A DNA stretch of 64,000 nucleotides from Certhia americana. Its lineage: Eukaryota > Chordata > Aves > Passeriformes > Certhiidae. The DNA lies in NCBI GenBank assembly GCA_018697195.1, contig CM031860.1, forward strand, positions 63,132,509 through 63,196,508. The letters run 5' to 3'. The first letter of the stretch is position 1; the number at the start of each line of letters is the position of its first letter. The position numbers were made by a program, and so were the translations under genes. Below are positions 21,312 through 34,544 of the stretch, piece by piece. Below the pieces are notes generated by a model. It searched no databases, was not told the origin of the DNA, and was given only the letters and a program-made list of their open reading frames with translations.

Positions 21312-24300
21312 CAAACTGAGAAATGCCCAAGGAAGTCAAATTAGTTGAAACAAGTTACATCTGAAATCTTGACATGACCCCCATCCAAACTGAAACATTA
21401 CCCTGCTGACTGGACATGAAAAATGCAGTCTCAGGTTTATTTAAAAGAAGTTGCACTCAAAGAAAGCATCATTGGCTCAAGTGTAGAGCAATGCTGAGCA
21501 TCTTAACTGACAAAATAATAACTTGTGGAGCAAAATTCTTTATTTGTGGTTATTGGTATGCCCAAAGCTAATGTGATCAAATTCTGCCTAACTGATAGCT
21601 TTTATGGATTGTAATAAATCTAAAATATTTTCTTTCCCACAGCAGGACATTGAGATACTGCTTCTTGCAATTATTTTGCCCTAAGACTATAAATCTGCTA
21701 ATTATTTCTATTTTAACAGTTAGGATAGTGCAGATTGTACTTTAAGTTTTGAAGAAAAGGGCACCTAAAGAACAGAAAGTCCCCTAAATTTTGTTGCTGG
21801 TACATGACCAGGTAACTCATGATTGTGCTATTATGATGCTGTCTGGACCAATCAAGATCTCTAGAGATGTTCTTCAGCTTTTATCCTAAAAACACACTCA
21901 GGTTCTCCCTTCTTCATATCATTTTTCAGGCAATATTATGTTAACTTATATAAATATTTATTTTTATTGAAACTTCTTCATTTCCCTGGATATTTTCTAG
22001 CTTTTTCCACAGAGTACAGATAAAGAATTATTTATTTTTCTTTATTACATAGCACACAGCCAAAGATCTGATTATCTTATTTATCACATGAATTATAAAA
22101 TATTTAAAGACTATTTTTCCCCCTTAAATATTTCAGTAGATACATAGACTAAGTGATGTGCAAATTCTGGCTCTGGGGAGACAGAGACATGTGCTTAACT
22201 TTACAGATAAATGCAAGGGGACCACCTGTGCATACGTTTTTTAAACTGGAAACTTAATGTACCATAGAAGCACAACTGCCACAGCCATTTTTCAAGACAT
22301 GGAAGTGTGTTCTTCCCAACAGCTCTATTTTCCTTAACACCTACTGCCATTTGCCTTGAGGAAGCTCCTTGAAAATGTGTTCTCAGATAAAGAATTCAGT
22401 GCCCAGGACATGCTGCATGTGAGTTTTCATCATATGGGAAAACAGCATGAAAACACACAAACATCTGGGCAAACATCTGTGGGGTTTCATTGCAGCTAAT
22501 TCATCCAGCAGCTCCCTCATCCTGGCCTTTTCTATCCCAGTTTACACTACTTGAGCAAACAGGTAATTTGTGGTTGAATGTCAATGTATAATATTTCACA
22601 TTATCCTTCCCAACACCATTTTCCCCCTCAATTTCTCTTCCTCTTTTTCCATTTTAAGATTGCAGTGTTTATTTTTGCCTGCAACCCAAGGAGTTAATTC
22701 AGACTATTCACCTGCAGAGACCATTTCTTCATGTCTTATTCTCTTCCAAATAACGGAGTTTGACTTTCAGCTTAGGAAGTGTTTCTGCAGTGATTCCTGC
22801 AAACTTTGGCGTGGGAATGGGATTATATTTTTCTATCAAATATTACAGCAACAGGATTTTCTAGACATGGATTTCAAGAAGCTGGAATAGGAAATGGAAA
22901 AGAGAGTATATGGGGTTTCAGTACTTCTAGGAATTTCTGCTATTCTTTCCCACACTTATAATATCTGGCTCAGAAAAAAAAAAAAATGTATTTGCTTGAA
23001 AAGTATATTTATACTTACAAAAAAAGGCTTGAGGGTTCCTGCCTTTCAATAAGACCAGTATGCACATAAAACATATTTTTACTTCTTAATTCGGATCCTT
23101 GAAAATTCAGGCTAAATATGTGAATGAACACTGCTCATACCTTGAGGGTTAGAGGGCATCTTACAAGAAATATAAATTTACAGCTGCAGAAGGTCTTGAA
23201 ATTGGAAAGCAAAATTGAAAACATGATTGTGCAAATATTAGCACAACTCAGAATGACCACATTAATCCGACTCAGCTGGTCATGATTTCCATGGGTTTAA
23301 AGCTGACTAGACCAGAAAGATTAAATAAAATTGAAATAATGTTGCTGCTTTATACCTGCTTAAAGTAACCCAGGATATCAGACTTAATGAAGGTCAGGAT
23401 TTTAGGTGATGGGTTTGTGTATGTGTGAGGCATACACAAAGAAAATCCTGAAACAACAGCACTAAAGCTGCTTTGAGGGCCCTCCCTATTTTCTATTATG
23501 TACTTGTGGATGCACTGTAACAAAATTAATTTACATCTCTGCTTCCATTTGAGGGGTCATTTCCAACTTCTTCCCCTTCTTGTTTTCATCTGGATAGCCT
23601 TCCAGAAAGGGTTAATAAATTTACATAGAGAGCTTTTCTTTTCAGAAGGACTATTTGATCATCTAAGCTAGATTAATTTTTCCTGTGACCATGAGAGAGA
23701 AAACTCATGTGTCAGTGGGTCTGGATTTCCACTGTCCCAGGAGCTCCTCCTGGATCTGAAGGAGCAGGAACAGCAACTAACCAAAAGCTACTTGTCAACA
23801 TCTGTCTCCAGAGTCCTGGAGCAGGGGCTGTGCTGAAACTGCTCAAAAGCCTCAGGAAACCACTATGAGATATCACCTGGACACATCTGCATGAAGAGAA
23901 CTCCTGATTTTCCTCTTTTCTTCTGTATTGTTCCTGACAAATAACTATCTTCCCAAATTCCAGTCTCCATCTGAAATATATATAGCTTATGTTTTCCTGG
24001 TTCCAGTTGCTGCTACAATAGGTGCTCTAATTCTCCTCTCAATTTGTCTCTAGTTTACTCTGTCCAGATTATCTCAGGTTAGTCAAAAAGTATTTTAATG
24101 CCTTGTATTACATCCCAGTGCAGGAACTTATACACTTTAAAAAGAAAATCTCCATCTTCTCCTCTGATAAACACTGATATTTATCCCCTTCTCATTGTGA
24201 GACTTTCAAATAATTTTTGAGTCTCTTTTCAGAATCATCTGCCTTCCCTCCTCACCCCCAAAACTTTCTGATGCAGAAAAGCTTCATGTCACAGAACTCT

Positions 24301-24504
24301 CAAAGGCAGTAGCAGTAAGAAAGTCAATCCAGTATTCAGAGCCAAATTAAGAAAGTTTTAAGTTGTTTTTATTGCAGAAGAATCTGCAAGACAGATTGCT
24401 GTAAACATAATACAGAAGTCCTTGCAGTAAAAACAGATTCAGTTTTGGGAAAGGCTGTTGATTTTGCTGACAAAGATTCCAGATGAGAAAAGAACAAAAA
24501 ACTT

Positions 24505-24545
24505 TAGTAGTTTTAGTAGTAGTAGTAGTAATGGTAGTAATAGCA
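24505..24545 (+). repeat. (AGT)n imperfect trinucleotide repeat
   Basis: TAGTAGTTTTAGTAGTAGTAGTAGTAATGGTAGTAATAG: about ten impure AGT units. Confidence 0.85.
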
Positions 24546-24702
24546 ATAAAAAATCCCTAACTGTGGTGTCCCAAATCTGTGAGAAAAGTTTACTTTGAAA
24601 ATAAAAACAAATATTCAAGCTAGACATGTGAAGAAATAAAAAAACTACAGAATATCTACCCAACAGTTAATGGAATCAAAATCCAAAGTGAAAAGATAAA
24701 GC

Positions 24703-24725
24703 AAAAAAAAAAAAAAAAAAAAAAA
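24703..24725 (+). repeat. A23 homopolymer
   Basis: 23 A residues following AAAGATAAAGC. No retrocopy recognised upstream. Confidence 0.88.
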
Positions 24726-26161
24726 GGATTTTAAGATTGTAAGTTGGCTTCAAACTGAAGCTTGAACTGCAGTTCAAAGTAGAAAATGTGGATTTATGTC
24801 AAGAGGCCACAGATTAAGATCTGCCACCTGCCCTGAAGACTTTAAGCTCAGAGTAAATCAAAATGAGTGTCTCTCTGGGGATTGCTGAGTGCCCCTGGAA
24901 GGAGCCTTATGATTATCAAAAATTCCTTGGGGCGTTTTGAATAAACTTTTTGTTTAGAAATAAATGACCCAAACTCTGTTTTCTGTTGTCCTGCAATAAA
25001 CCCATTGTAATTCTCCTGATAAAAACTTGGCTCGCGTGCCATCGCTGGATCTAAAACGCTAACAAACTATGATGTTTCCAGATTGTAACAAAACTTGTAG
25101 GAAAAAAAAAATCCTGACACAGTAAATCTGGGAAGATTAACTAGAGACTCCTTAAATTTTTTGGCCTAACAGTTCCAATTTCTGGACAAAAAGAAAACAC
25201 AGAAATACAGAAACTAGGACAAAATTTCCAGCTGAACATAGGATTTGTGTGAACCCTCTTCTCTCCCCAGCTGATAAGAAATAACAACATTTTGTCCCCT
25301 AATCCAGGTCATAGATAAAGGTATTAATGTCCCCACTCCAGTGCTGTGAAAGTCTTTTCCAGTTTTCCTGAAGTCCTACTGCAATGGATAATGGAAGCAA
25401 GGAACAGATGCTCAACATCAAAACTGTCTTTAAACTAAATGAAGCCTCACAGCAACTCCACCACCAAAAGGAAAAACAGAAAGAACATAAAATCATGATT
25501 TAAAGGGGAAAAAAGGAGGGGAAACACTATAATTATCAGAAATAAAATCAGAAAATAAGATATTGTTGCCATTAAGCTATGCATTGGCCATCTGAGCCAG
25601 GGACTGCAAAACTGAGCAATGGGGAGGCTGCAGGGAAAGTTTGTAATGATTTAAAGATCCCAGTGTCCCTCAGAGAGACAGGACTTCAGACCATCTTTGC
25701 AAAAAAAAATTGACTTTCTTCCCAATCCAGAGAACACGAATATGTGTTTCTGAGGGGTGAGGAGAGAGAATCAATAAAGTGAGAAAGATGTAAACACACA
25801 ATGCCAACAGGTGCCTTGGTCACACACGTTGATCTCAAAGGCTCTAAAGCTGAAAGGTAGAAAAACTGTTTCCTGGAGATTTATTTTGTACACAGCACTG
25901 TTCTCACTATTCATTTCTTGACACAGGAGGCAGTGTCCCATGTGCACACTTGGCTCTTCCTGTCCATCCAGGCACTAAAATGGAGACCTCTTAAAGTAAA
26001 ATGTTCATGTACTGGGAAATAAAATGAGAAACTTAAGAGGTTTCAACAGGTATCTTTTACTCCATTTTCCTATCTCATCATGGGCAAGGAAATCAATTTC
26101 TATAGGATACAATTATCCAGTTCCTATGCAGAGCATTCAGATACACAGTACAAGAAAATTT

Positions 26162-26262
26162 CATGGAATCACAGAATGGCTTGGATTAGAAGGGACCTTA
26201 AAGACCATCAAGTTCTACCATGGCAGGGATGCCACCCACTCATCCAACCTGAACACACCCAG
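26162..26262 (-). mobile_element. CR1 LINE 3' end, minus strand
   Basis: 'TGGAATCACAGAATGGCTTGGATTAGAAGGGACCTTAAAGACCATCAAGTTC', then a decayed 'CATGGCAGGGATGCCACCCACTC' and 'CATCCAACCTGAACAC'. This is the reverse complement of the CR1 tail, missing a few bases from the middle. Confidence 0.92.
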
Positions 26263-27834
26263 TAGGTTGAACTCATCAGGAAAATCTCTTACCTATGAGT
26301 TTGTTGCAAAGTTAAACTTTGGGCTGAAAAGTGCCTCTCTTTAGTATATTTTTCAAAGCCTTTGATGAACGTGGTAAATGATGGGGAAAGATCACAGCAC
26401 AGGTGGTCAGGGATGTATGAAGAAGGTTTGGGATGAGGAGCAAGACGTGGGAGATGCCACTCGTTCACAGTTGGGAGTGTTTGAGAAGGAGATCCAAATG
26501 AAGAACAAGTATCCAAAATGGAAATTAGAATTTTGCACATCAGTGACTTGTGAGAAAAAATGGGTGTTAGCGTGTGGGTGTTTAAATACAACTCCAAATT
26601 ACAAACCCAAAAGCCTTAAAATCTTCTAAACTAGAGTTTAATTATATTACACAAGGGTAGTATGATGGGATTCCCTTTGCTGTACCCACAAAATCCCCTA
26701 AGTGGCTCTGTGCCCAAAGAGCCCCTCCTGAGGAAGCACAAGAAAGAAAGGGCACTGCAAATTTAAACTGAAATATCCAAAAAGTTGGTTGTGCCACTTT
26801 AAAATAACACATCATTGGGCCTCTGCATGACATGGATTTCAAGTGTTTTTCAGCAGTGGATGTCTGATAAACAAAGGCAGTATTATTGCTGAATAATTTG
26901 GGTAAGTAAATTAAACTGTTATTATGACTCCAGTACCCAGAGTATGCTCTCGCTGTAGGATTTCATCCAGAAAGGCTGCAAACAAAGCACTGAGAATTAG
27001 CTGCGGCCAGATGAGAGCAAAACAGTAACAAATGAAGGCCAGGGAAATGGGAAGATGAAAGCTTCATGGAAGCACAACTGTCCTACTTCTCTGAGCCAGC
27101 TCATCTTCAAAGCAAACTGAAAGCAGATGAACCTGGGAGCAGAATCACCCTGGGCTCTGCTGCTCCTACCCAGGCAGATGGGAGGGAAAGGACCCATCAG
27201 CCTCCTTCTCCTGGAAAACACTGGCTGTTCTCATCTGGGGATACTGGAAGGGTTTCAGCACACTGGACCTCCTCATCTGGCCCCCACAAGATCGGTTTCT
27301 GTTTTGTTCTGTGGCTGAGAGACCAAATCATGGGGAGGTCAATTGACTCCTGGCAGCAGAGCTCCTCATTCCTGCAGAACGTAATCCCTCTTCCAGTACT
27401 CTCTGTCCTGGAAAGTCAGCCAGGAAGATATAAATTTAAATATTTAATAGAACTGAATATCTAATCCATCTCAATACCCACCTCTTCTCTACTCTATTCC
27501 ATTTCTTCACTCCTTCTCTACTTCAATCTGTTTATTTTGCCTCTTCCTACGCCACCTCAGGTGGTTTCTCTCCCTGCAGCCCCTGGTTTGTACTATTTTT
27601 ACCCTCTTAGTCATTCTGCTGTTGCTTTCTTGTCCTTTTTATCCACCACCCAGGAGTGTGCAATGTTTTCTATCACACACTGACTTGACAAACAGAAATT
27701 CTTGAGAAACAAAGCCCCTCATCTGCTCTAGGTATTCCTCCCCTCATCCTGGTTTCCAATTTGGGGACTTATTTGATCCCTACGTGGCTCAGTGCTGTAT
27801 AAGGGCCACAAGAAATGACCACATCTCATGCATT
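26263..27834. other. Unique stretch
   Basis: No gene recognised. A moderately GC-rich patch at 27,060-27,430 has a 132-codon plus-strand frame with no recognisable features and no clear start or splice context. Confidence 0.45.
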
Positions 27835-28004
27835 GGGATGAGTGTGCCCAGAGAAGCTGTGGCTGCCCTTGGATCCCTGGAAGTGTCCAAGGCCAGGCTG
27901 GATAGGGCTTGGAGTAAGCTGGGCTAGTGGAAGATGTCCTGCCCATGGCAGGGCATGGAAATGGATGATCTTTGAGGTCCCTTCCTATCCAAACCATTTC
28001 CTGT
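27835..28004 (+). mobile_element. CR1 LINE 3' fragment, plus strand
   Basis: 'GTGCCCAGAGAAGCTGTGGCTGCCCTTGGATCCCTGGAAGTGTCCAAGGCCAGGCTGGATAGGGCTTGGAG', 'CTGCCCATGGCAGGGCATGGAAATGGATGATCTTTGAGGTCCCTTCC', then 'AACCATTTCCTGT'. This is a clear CR1 3' end in sense orientation with moderate divergence. Confidence 0.94.
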
Positions 28005-28261
28005 CTCCATGAATTGGGTGTCCCCAACAGCACTTGCAAGTGGACAAGTTCCCAGTCCTGTGCCAGTGGAGACATGAGCAGGTTTTTGAAAAGGCTGGAG
28101 AGCTGCTGTTACTTGAGATCCTCTTCTGAAGACTATCAACTCCATCTCTGCTGGTGCCCAGTGATGTTAAAGGCTGCTCTGGAAATCACCACTCTCAATG
28201 AGCAAAGGATGAGAGGGAATGGAAAAGCTCATCCAAATTCCAGAGCAAGCAGGAGTGGGAA

Positions 28262-28324
28262 TCAATTTAGGAATGGTTTGGCTTAGAAGGGAACTTAAAG
28301 ATCATTTAACACACCCCCCACCCC
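28262..28324 (-). mobile_element. CR1 LINE extreme 3' end, minus strand
   Basis: 'AGGAATGGTTTGGCTTAGAAGGGAACTTAAAGATCATTTAACAC' is the reverse complement of the CR1 tail, followed by a C-rich patch. It faces the plus-strand CR1 that ends near 28004, tail to tail. Confidence 0.85.
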
Positions 28325-28916
28325 AATGTGACTGTACACAGGTAACAGGTCACACAAGTATTACTGCAAGAAGGAATGTGTCAGTGTCCTCAGGAAAGGA
28401 AGGAAAAAGACCCTGACACAAAGATGATCAGAAATTTAAAACTTACTGATTTTTGCAACACTTTGGAGACAGTTAAACTCTCAGCATTTCATGTTCATTA
28501 TCATTTTTCAGTCGAGTTCTGAACATGTCTTACAGAAAAGGGCTGGTTGGTTGTCACTAACTCAACACTGTCTGTACTTATTCCTCTTTTATTCCTCTGA
28601 GAGTTATGCTATAATTTTTTGAAGTTGTAGGTTTGTGTCAATAATCTATTTGCTCAGGGACTTTCGGCTTTCCAACCTCCCCCTGAGTTGTCAGCCACTC
28701 AGAGACAAACTAAGGCAGAATTGTCCAGCTCTATAAATTGTTGAGCTGCAGCATCTCACACACCTGTCCTGGATAATTGGATATTAGTCACCTAAAGTTA
28801 TGTTTCAATTCCCTGGACTTCTGCATGGAAACACAGTGAATAATAATGGACAAAGACTTTCCTTGTTTCCAGCTAAATCAGTCCATCCACATGTGAACAG
28901 GATGTATGAAGATGTT

Positions 28917-28967
28917 TGATGAAGAAAAATTTTTGATGAAGAACAATGTTTGATGAAGAACAAGATG
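28917..28967 (+). repeat. 17-bp tandem repeat, 3 units
   Basis: TGATGAAGAAAAATTTT, TGATGAAGAACAATGTT and TGATGAAGAACAAGATG follow one another at exactly 17-bp steps. A fourth degenerate copy (ATATGAAGAACAA) lies just downstream. Confidence 0.9.
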
Positions 28968-31900
28968 ATGTTCATATGAAGAACAATTGTTCCTTAACCC
29001 CCTGACTTAACAAAACAATTATGTACACAAAGAAGTGAAACAGCAGAATACCAAAAACATGCACGCTTGACCTGAGCACCTGTTAGGGAAAAATGTTCTT
29101 TTGGGTATTTTCAATCAAAGCATGCAAAACACTCTTCTTTGTCCCAGATTTTGTGTCAAAGAGAAACAACTGGGAGCTTCAAAGACATTTCCAGTGACAC
29201 AGGGGTTGGATTTATGGCCCAAGGATTTGCTTAGCTTTTCCACAGAAGCAGGCAGTGCCAAAAGCAATCCAAAATCAACTCTGGAGCTCCAAGACACAGG
29301 ACAAAATAACTTTTTCCAGAGCCAGGGCATTGAGCAGGATAAAGCACCAGGCACATGCTGCCTACTGGCACCAACAATAAGGGACATCTTAAGCCCACTG
29401 AATCCTGTAAATGTTCTTATATTTCAGAGCCTGATATGAGTGTGTAGTTAAACATTACTTCTCTTGGACTCTGGGAAACTGCCCTCGCCTTCACTCGTAT
29501 AAAATACAAGTTTCTTCCAGCAGGATTGGTATTTTGATCCTGGTTTTCACAGCGCTGTGCAGCCCTGGTTTCTGAGTAGGCTGTTCAAGTCCTGCAGCAC
29601 TGCAGGTGATTGTTCCCACTATTCCCATTTCTGATTCAAAGGGACTTTCACAGAGAAATTCTTCTTTCATCTCAGTGCAATCAGTCGGGAGCTATTGTGG
29701 TGGAAGGAATTTTAAAAGCCGGGTTGGAATCAGCATGTGTGTGAGAAACCAAGGCAGGTGACAGGCAATGTCCAGAAAATAAAACCCCTGAACTTTATTT
29801 TGCTTTAAATAGTAGGACACTAGAGGGAGTGTCGGTCCTTTTCCTTCCAAAGACTTCTCGGAAGACTGAAGTGAAATAATTTCCTGCAAGCAGCGAGTTA
29901 AACGCAGCTCATATTTAATCACACAGAATCACTGGAGGTGCACAAACACAGCACTGAGTCACCACACTGACTTAGCACCATGACCTCTGCTCTGCTGGCT
30001 GCTCCCACAGCCAGGGAGTGCTTCCCTGTTTTCCACCCCCAGGTAGGATTGTGACCTGCTCCGTTCTGACTTTTCTGTGCTCTGTTGAACTCCTCTTCCC
30101 CCCTTAAATAATTGTAACAAGTAGCTCAAGTTCTACTGAATTCATCAGGTTAGCTGATAATCCAAAACAAATCTCAAAATCAAGACATCAAAAACAGATG
30201 GAAAATTTCAAACTTTATAGTTACAGTTGGCAAGTAATACTTTTGCAAATATTAAGGACATATGAGAATATACATTTATGTATATTTTATGTGCATATAT
30301 TTCTAAGTCTGATTTTTTTAATATATTTCACATTAACATGCAAAGTATCCAAATAGGATCCAAAGAAAAATAAATCCATTGAGACTGAGGATGTGTTTCA
30401 GGGCATGTTTACCTGCATTAAACCCATGCATGACTAAAAGTGAGGGTGAAGAAGATATTTATCTCCAAGTCATTAGGGGCCAAATAGGTCTTTGAGGTCC
30501 TCTTTGTTGTGCAAACATTCAGAGCCCATTAACAGAAAGAAAGAGAAGGGAATTTCAGCCTCCCTCTGGTATCACAGAGGCCATACAGCTGCAGCAAAGG
30601 AACTCAGAGATAAGAGGAAACTTCTTAACAAGCACATGCCAATAATTTGAGAGGCTAATTGGTGTAGAAAGCAACATCCAGAAAGTTCCTGGAGAGATTA
30701 GATGGAAATTAATTAAAAGGATTTAAAACACTTTGGAAAACCAGCTATCAGAAGTGACAGTCTTGGATAGGACCATAAAATAACTGATTAAGTGGAAATA
30801 AATGCAATTGGATTTGGACAACCGAATCATAGAGAGCCAAAAGGGGATGGATTAGAAAGTGATTAGGCTAATTTTGAAGGGCAACTGAAATGAGAGGAAC
30901 TTTCCAATCCTTAAATTCTGTCATTATATTTGTTAATGTGAATAATATTTGGGTTTGAAGAAGTGGAGCACAAAAAAGAGGTGCCCAAACTAATAAATTA
31001 TTTAGCAAATGAGGTCAAAACACTTCTGTATGCCCCCTTGCATACACCAAGGAGAATAAAGGAAAGGAAAGCATTTAGAAGACAGCAGATAAGCAGAAAT
31101 ATTCCCTTAGAACAACTTGCAGTATCTTGAGCTCCCACATTTTTTCAGAACTCCAAGAAGGATTAGAAATTCCTACAGATGCTACAAGCAGGAAAACTAC
31201 TGCAGCATATGGGGGGGAAAGGTGTAAGAATGGCCCTTAAAGGTTAGATAAATCATTCCCCAGAGTTAGGAACAGCTACAACATCTGTCTTCTCTTTCTA
31301 AATTCCCTTGTCTCAGAAAGAGTTTACCACTTTCTGTGCAACAAAGACCAGCCTGTTCTTCTGTGCAGCTCCATGTTGCAGCTTTCACCATCCCTGTGTG
31401 ACAGAAAAGCTGAGGAAGGCAGCACATTGTTCTTTGTCTTGTTCTGCCTAGTCTCTAGGTACAGACACTCAAACACCTTTTCCAGGTGCACAGAGTTGCC
31501 ATAACAGCCCTTTGGATATATGAGCTGTGAGTTCATGAGGTCGTTACAGCCAGATCTGGTGCCATTTAAATCAAAAAAGGTATCATGATGTCCATAAGAG
31601 GTTTACAGTCCTCTCAAAGAGAACATAAAGAAATAACAGGGACCATGGAGAGCTGATTGTGATAATTCAGAGTGAGACTCAGTGGCTTTTGGAAAGCTTT
31701 GGAAACACACCAGTTTTCACCAAGGTATTGTATTGCCTCTTCTTTCCTCGAGGGTTGTGAGTGCACACAGCCACTGGCAGAGAAAATGCCATGACTCTGA
31801 GTGTCACCTGGGAGCTGTTTGTCACAACACTGAGGAGTCAAACCTAGGAGAGCACTACAGGCTTCAAAAGCCAGGAATACAGAGAGGGGGGAAATAAATG

Positions 31901-33733
31901 AGAGGAGCTGAAACACAGTGCTCTCCAAAACTCAGGACATGTTACTCAGGGCCACACAGAGGTTTCAGACAGTGCCAGGAGCTTCCTGTGCTCAAGTATA
32001 AACAGGCACAGAGACACAGAATCCTCCCCAAAGCTGGAAAAAGCCCCAGATGAGAAGTCAAACATGCAGCAAGTGATGGAACTCAGGAAGAAGCCTGGAG
32101 TACCAGCACAGCTTACAAACAACAGTTACTCATTTATTGTAAACCTATGGCCAGAAATTCCCATCCACAGCTCTGGAGTCACTATTAAACACTCACTGGT
32201 GAGTGATGTAGAGGGATACAAGGAAAGGATTGGCCAGTACTTTGCAGCCCATGGGGGAAGATGAGCAAACCTCGAGTTCCAGATCTGAACAAACCAGTTC
32301 AAGGAGCAATTTGCTGCTCCTCTTTGGACTCTGATTTTGGTGTTTTACCCTAGAAGAGCAGGGTACCAGACCCTGAATCATTCCTCCATCTGAACTGCCA
32401 GAACAGCTCTATGGGGCTGCAACTTTGGTTAAAAAAGTTGAATGAACATTTTCTCAACTCTTTGTTTGATGGAGGATCCAACCTTGATTAGAAAACTCTT
32501 TTGGAAGCACTGTTGGCTTTATCAACACAAAGAGCAAGAGAATAGTCTTAAAGAAAGCAAACATGAATACTTTATCCCCCCCCATATTTCAACTTTCCTG
32601 TAGAAAATCAACTAATCTTTACTCAAGTTCCTAAGTCTGAGTTAAACAACTTGATTTAAAATCCAAACAAGGTGAGGATGATGCAGTGCAGAGTTTTCAC
32701 TAAATATAGCAAGAAACCACAGGCTCCTCTGTAACCATAATTCTGCTTGCAAACACATGGAAATCTGCCCTCTGAGCAGAAATCTCTCAGGCATTCATGG
32801 TTTATTGTTAAAAATGCTGAACATCTGAGTGAAAAGAAGGCTGTTTTCATAATCAGCAATGCTGAAGGCGGCTGAGTTCAGTCACAACAGGTGATTTAAC
32901 TATGGAAAGAGGGGAAGAGAGGTGAGAGATATATTGGAAGTAGCTTGAATAATCAAAGTGGGAATTTCTGGTTTAATAAAAAGGAAAGTTTCTGTTGTGT
33001 GAACAAAATCAAATGTATTAGGGAAGGGAAAGGGAAGGAAAAATGTAGACGCAGATGTAAAGTAGGAATAATTGATATATGCTGCCTTCTTGTTCAGTTT
33101 TTTGATTTCTTTTTATGTGCTCAGGGGCATGAAAATATACAAGATTCTGAAGGAATGACCTACATACATTTTCAGGAAACAGAGGAAAATAATGGAGCAA
33201 TATGTTAAACAATGATTTTAAAGTCTGGTACCATTTTAACCAGATAAACAGTAGAATACAGTGCTAGCAGAGGCTCCAGAGACCATCCCAACCACTACCT
33301 TAAAACTGCCAGGCTGGTATTTAGACAAACCTGAGAGAAACACTCTCACTGTGTTTCCCAGACTGCTTTTAGTGGGCAGGAGAGAAAATTTGCAGCACAC
33401 AGCCTTTTCTAGGGCTCAACTCTCCCTCTAAGAAAAGCCTTCTGGGTAGATAGAACAAATCCCTCTCACTGTAATTTAAACCACTTCTCTTTCCCCACAC
33501 ATAGTGAACACCAAAAGCATGTTTCTATCTCTGCTGCCATTAACTCGGTGAGAGACACTTGCCACATCTTCTCTCCATCTCCTTTAATAACCAGAGCTTT
33601 AGGGTGACTTCGTAGATGCTTGCATTGATTTTTAAAATGCTTGAGACAGGCACAGCCCAAACATAGCTCATCCCATTCACAATAATATCTGCATTTCAGC
33701 TAATAACTCTCATCCCTGTTGCTAGCCAAGGGA

Positions 33734-33810
33734 GACAGACACACAGCTCTGAAGCTGTCAGACAGACACACAGCTCTGGAACTCTCAGACAGACTCAGCT
33801 CTGTAATTCT
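33734..33810 (+). repeat. 27-bp tandem repeat, about 2.9 units
   Basis: Units begin GACAGACACACAGCTCTG at 33734 and 33761 and GACAGACTCAGCTCTG at 33788. The third unit has a 4-bp internal deletion. Copies 1 and 2 differ at three bases. Confidence 0.9.
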
Positions 33811-33935
33811 CTGTTGATGATGCACAGAGCCACAAGGTGTTTGCTCCTAGAGGTGTCTGCCTTGGAGAAGAGGGATTCAGCTATCTAAGGTACCATTGTG
33901 GTTGGTACCACTCAAGATCTTTTAGACCATATTGG

Positions 33936-33960
33936 ACATCTGCCTGGAGCAGGCAGATGT
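33936..33960. other. Perfect 10-bp inverted repeat (stem-loop)
   Basis: ACATCTGCCT, loop GGAGC, AGGCAGATGT. It is a perfect 10-bp stem with a 5-nt loop, not obviously part of a CR1. Function unknown. Confidence 0.85.
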
Positions 33961-34544
33961 GCACAGCCTGTGGGATTCTTGTGCCATCCTAAGCTGTTAA
34001 CAAAATTCCTGAAAATATTTCTGCCTTCTTGATTTTGGTTCTTAATAAATTCTAACCCTTTCCCCTAGATGAACCTTTACTAAAGCACAGAGGGTTTTAT
34101 GACCCTCTTATAGAGAGGTTGTTTCAGAACACCAGGAATTTGGAAGCTATGAGCCTTCTAATTTCTTTCCAACTTTACCTAAGGTCATGGAAAACACCAT
34201 CGCATTTTGCAGCAGTGCCAACATGTTCTTTACAATCAATTGCTCCTTTTATATTCCCTGCTATTTTCCTGAAAAGTATAAAGAAATAAATTTTATCTTT
34301 GACCTTATTGTCGGGTAAATAAGATAAGTAAATAAGATATTTTGCTTTCCTCTCAAGAAACTTTCTATATTTATGGTACTTTATGAAGCCTTGAATATTC
34401 TCACAGTGATTTCACCCCATTCCCATTTTACCAGTTCTGGAATCTTTGTCCCATGTTTAATGTTTAAAGGCATGTTTAATGTCCCTGCCTTTTCTGTCTT
34501 AGTCCTGCTTCCCCCTTCTGCTCCCTGTGCTGCTGAGGATGGAC

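Larger units (their letters stand above)
20956..26161. other. Unique AT-rich stretch with homopolymers and a trinucleotide run
   Basis: About 5.2 kb with no recognised gene. It holds T30 (21282-21311), A13 (22974-22986), an AGT/TAG run and A23 (24703-24725). Open frames up to 106 codons have no recognisable domains. Confidence 0.45.
28325..34539. other. Unique AT-rich stretch with small tandem repeats
   Basis: About 6.2 kb without a recognised gene. It holds a 17-bp and a 27-bp short tandem repeat and a perfect 10-bp stem-loop, listed separately. Open frames of 60-112 codons are unrecognised and overlap each other on both strands. Confidence 0.45.

Noticed and set aside
32010..32070. Possible decayed minus-strand CR1 tail (CACAGAATCCTCCCC...GCTGGAAAAAGCCCC)
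   Set aside because: Only two short blocks resemble CR1 and the downstream part does not follow. Too weak to call.
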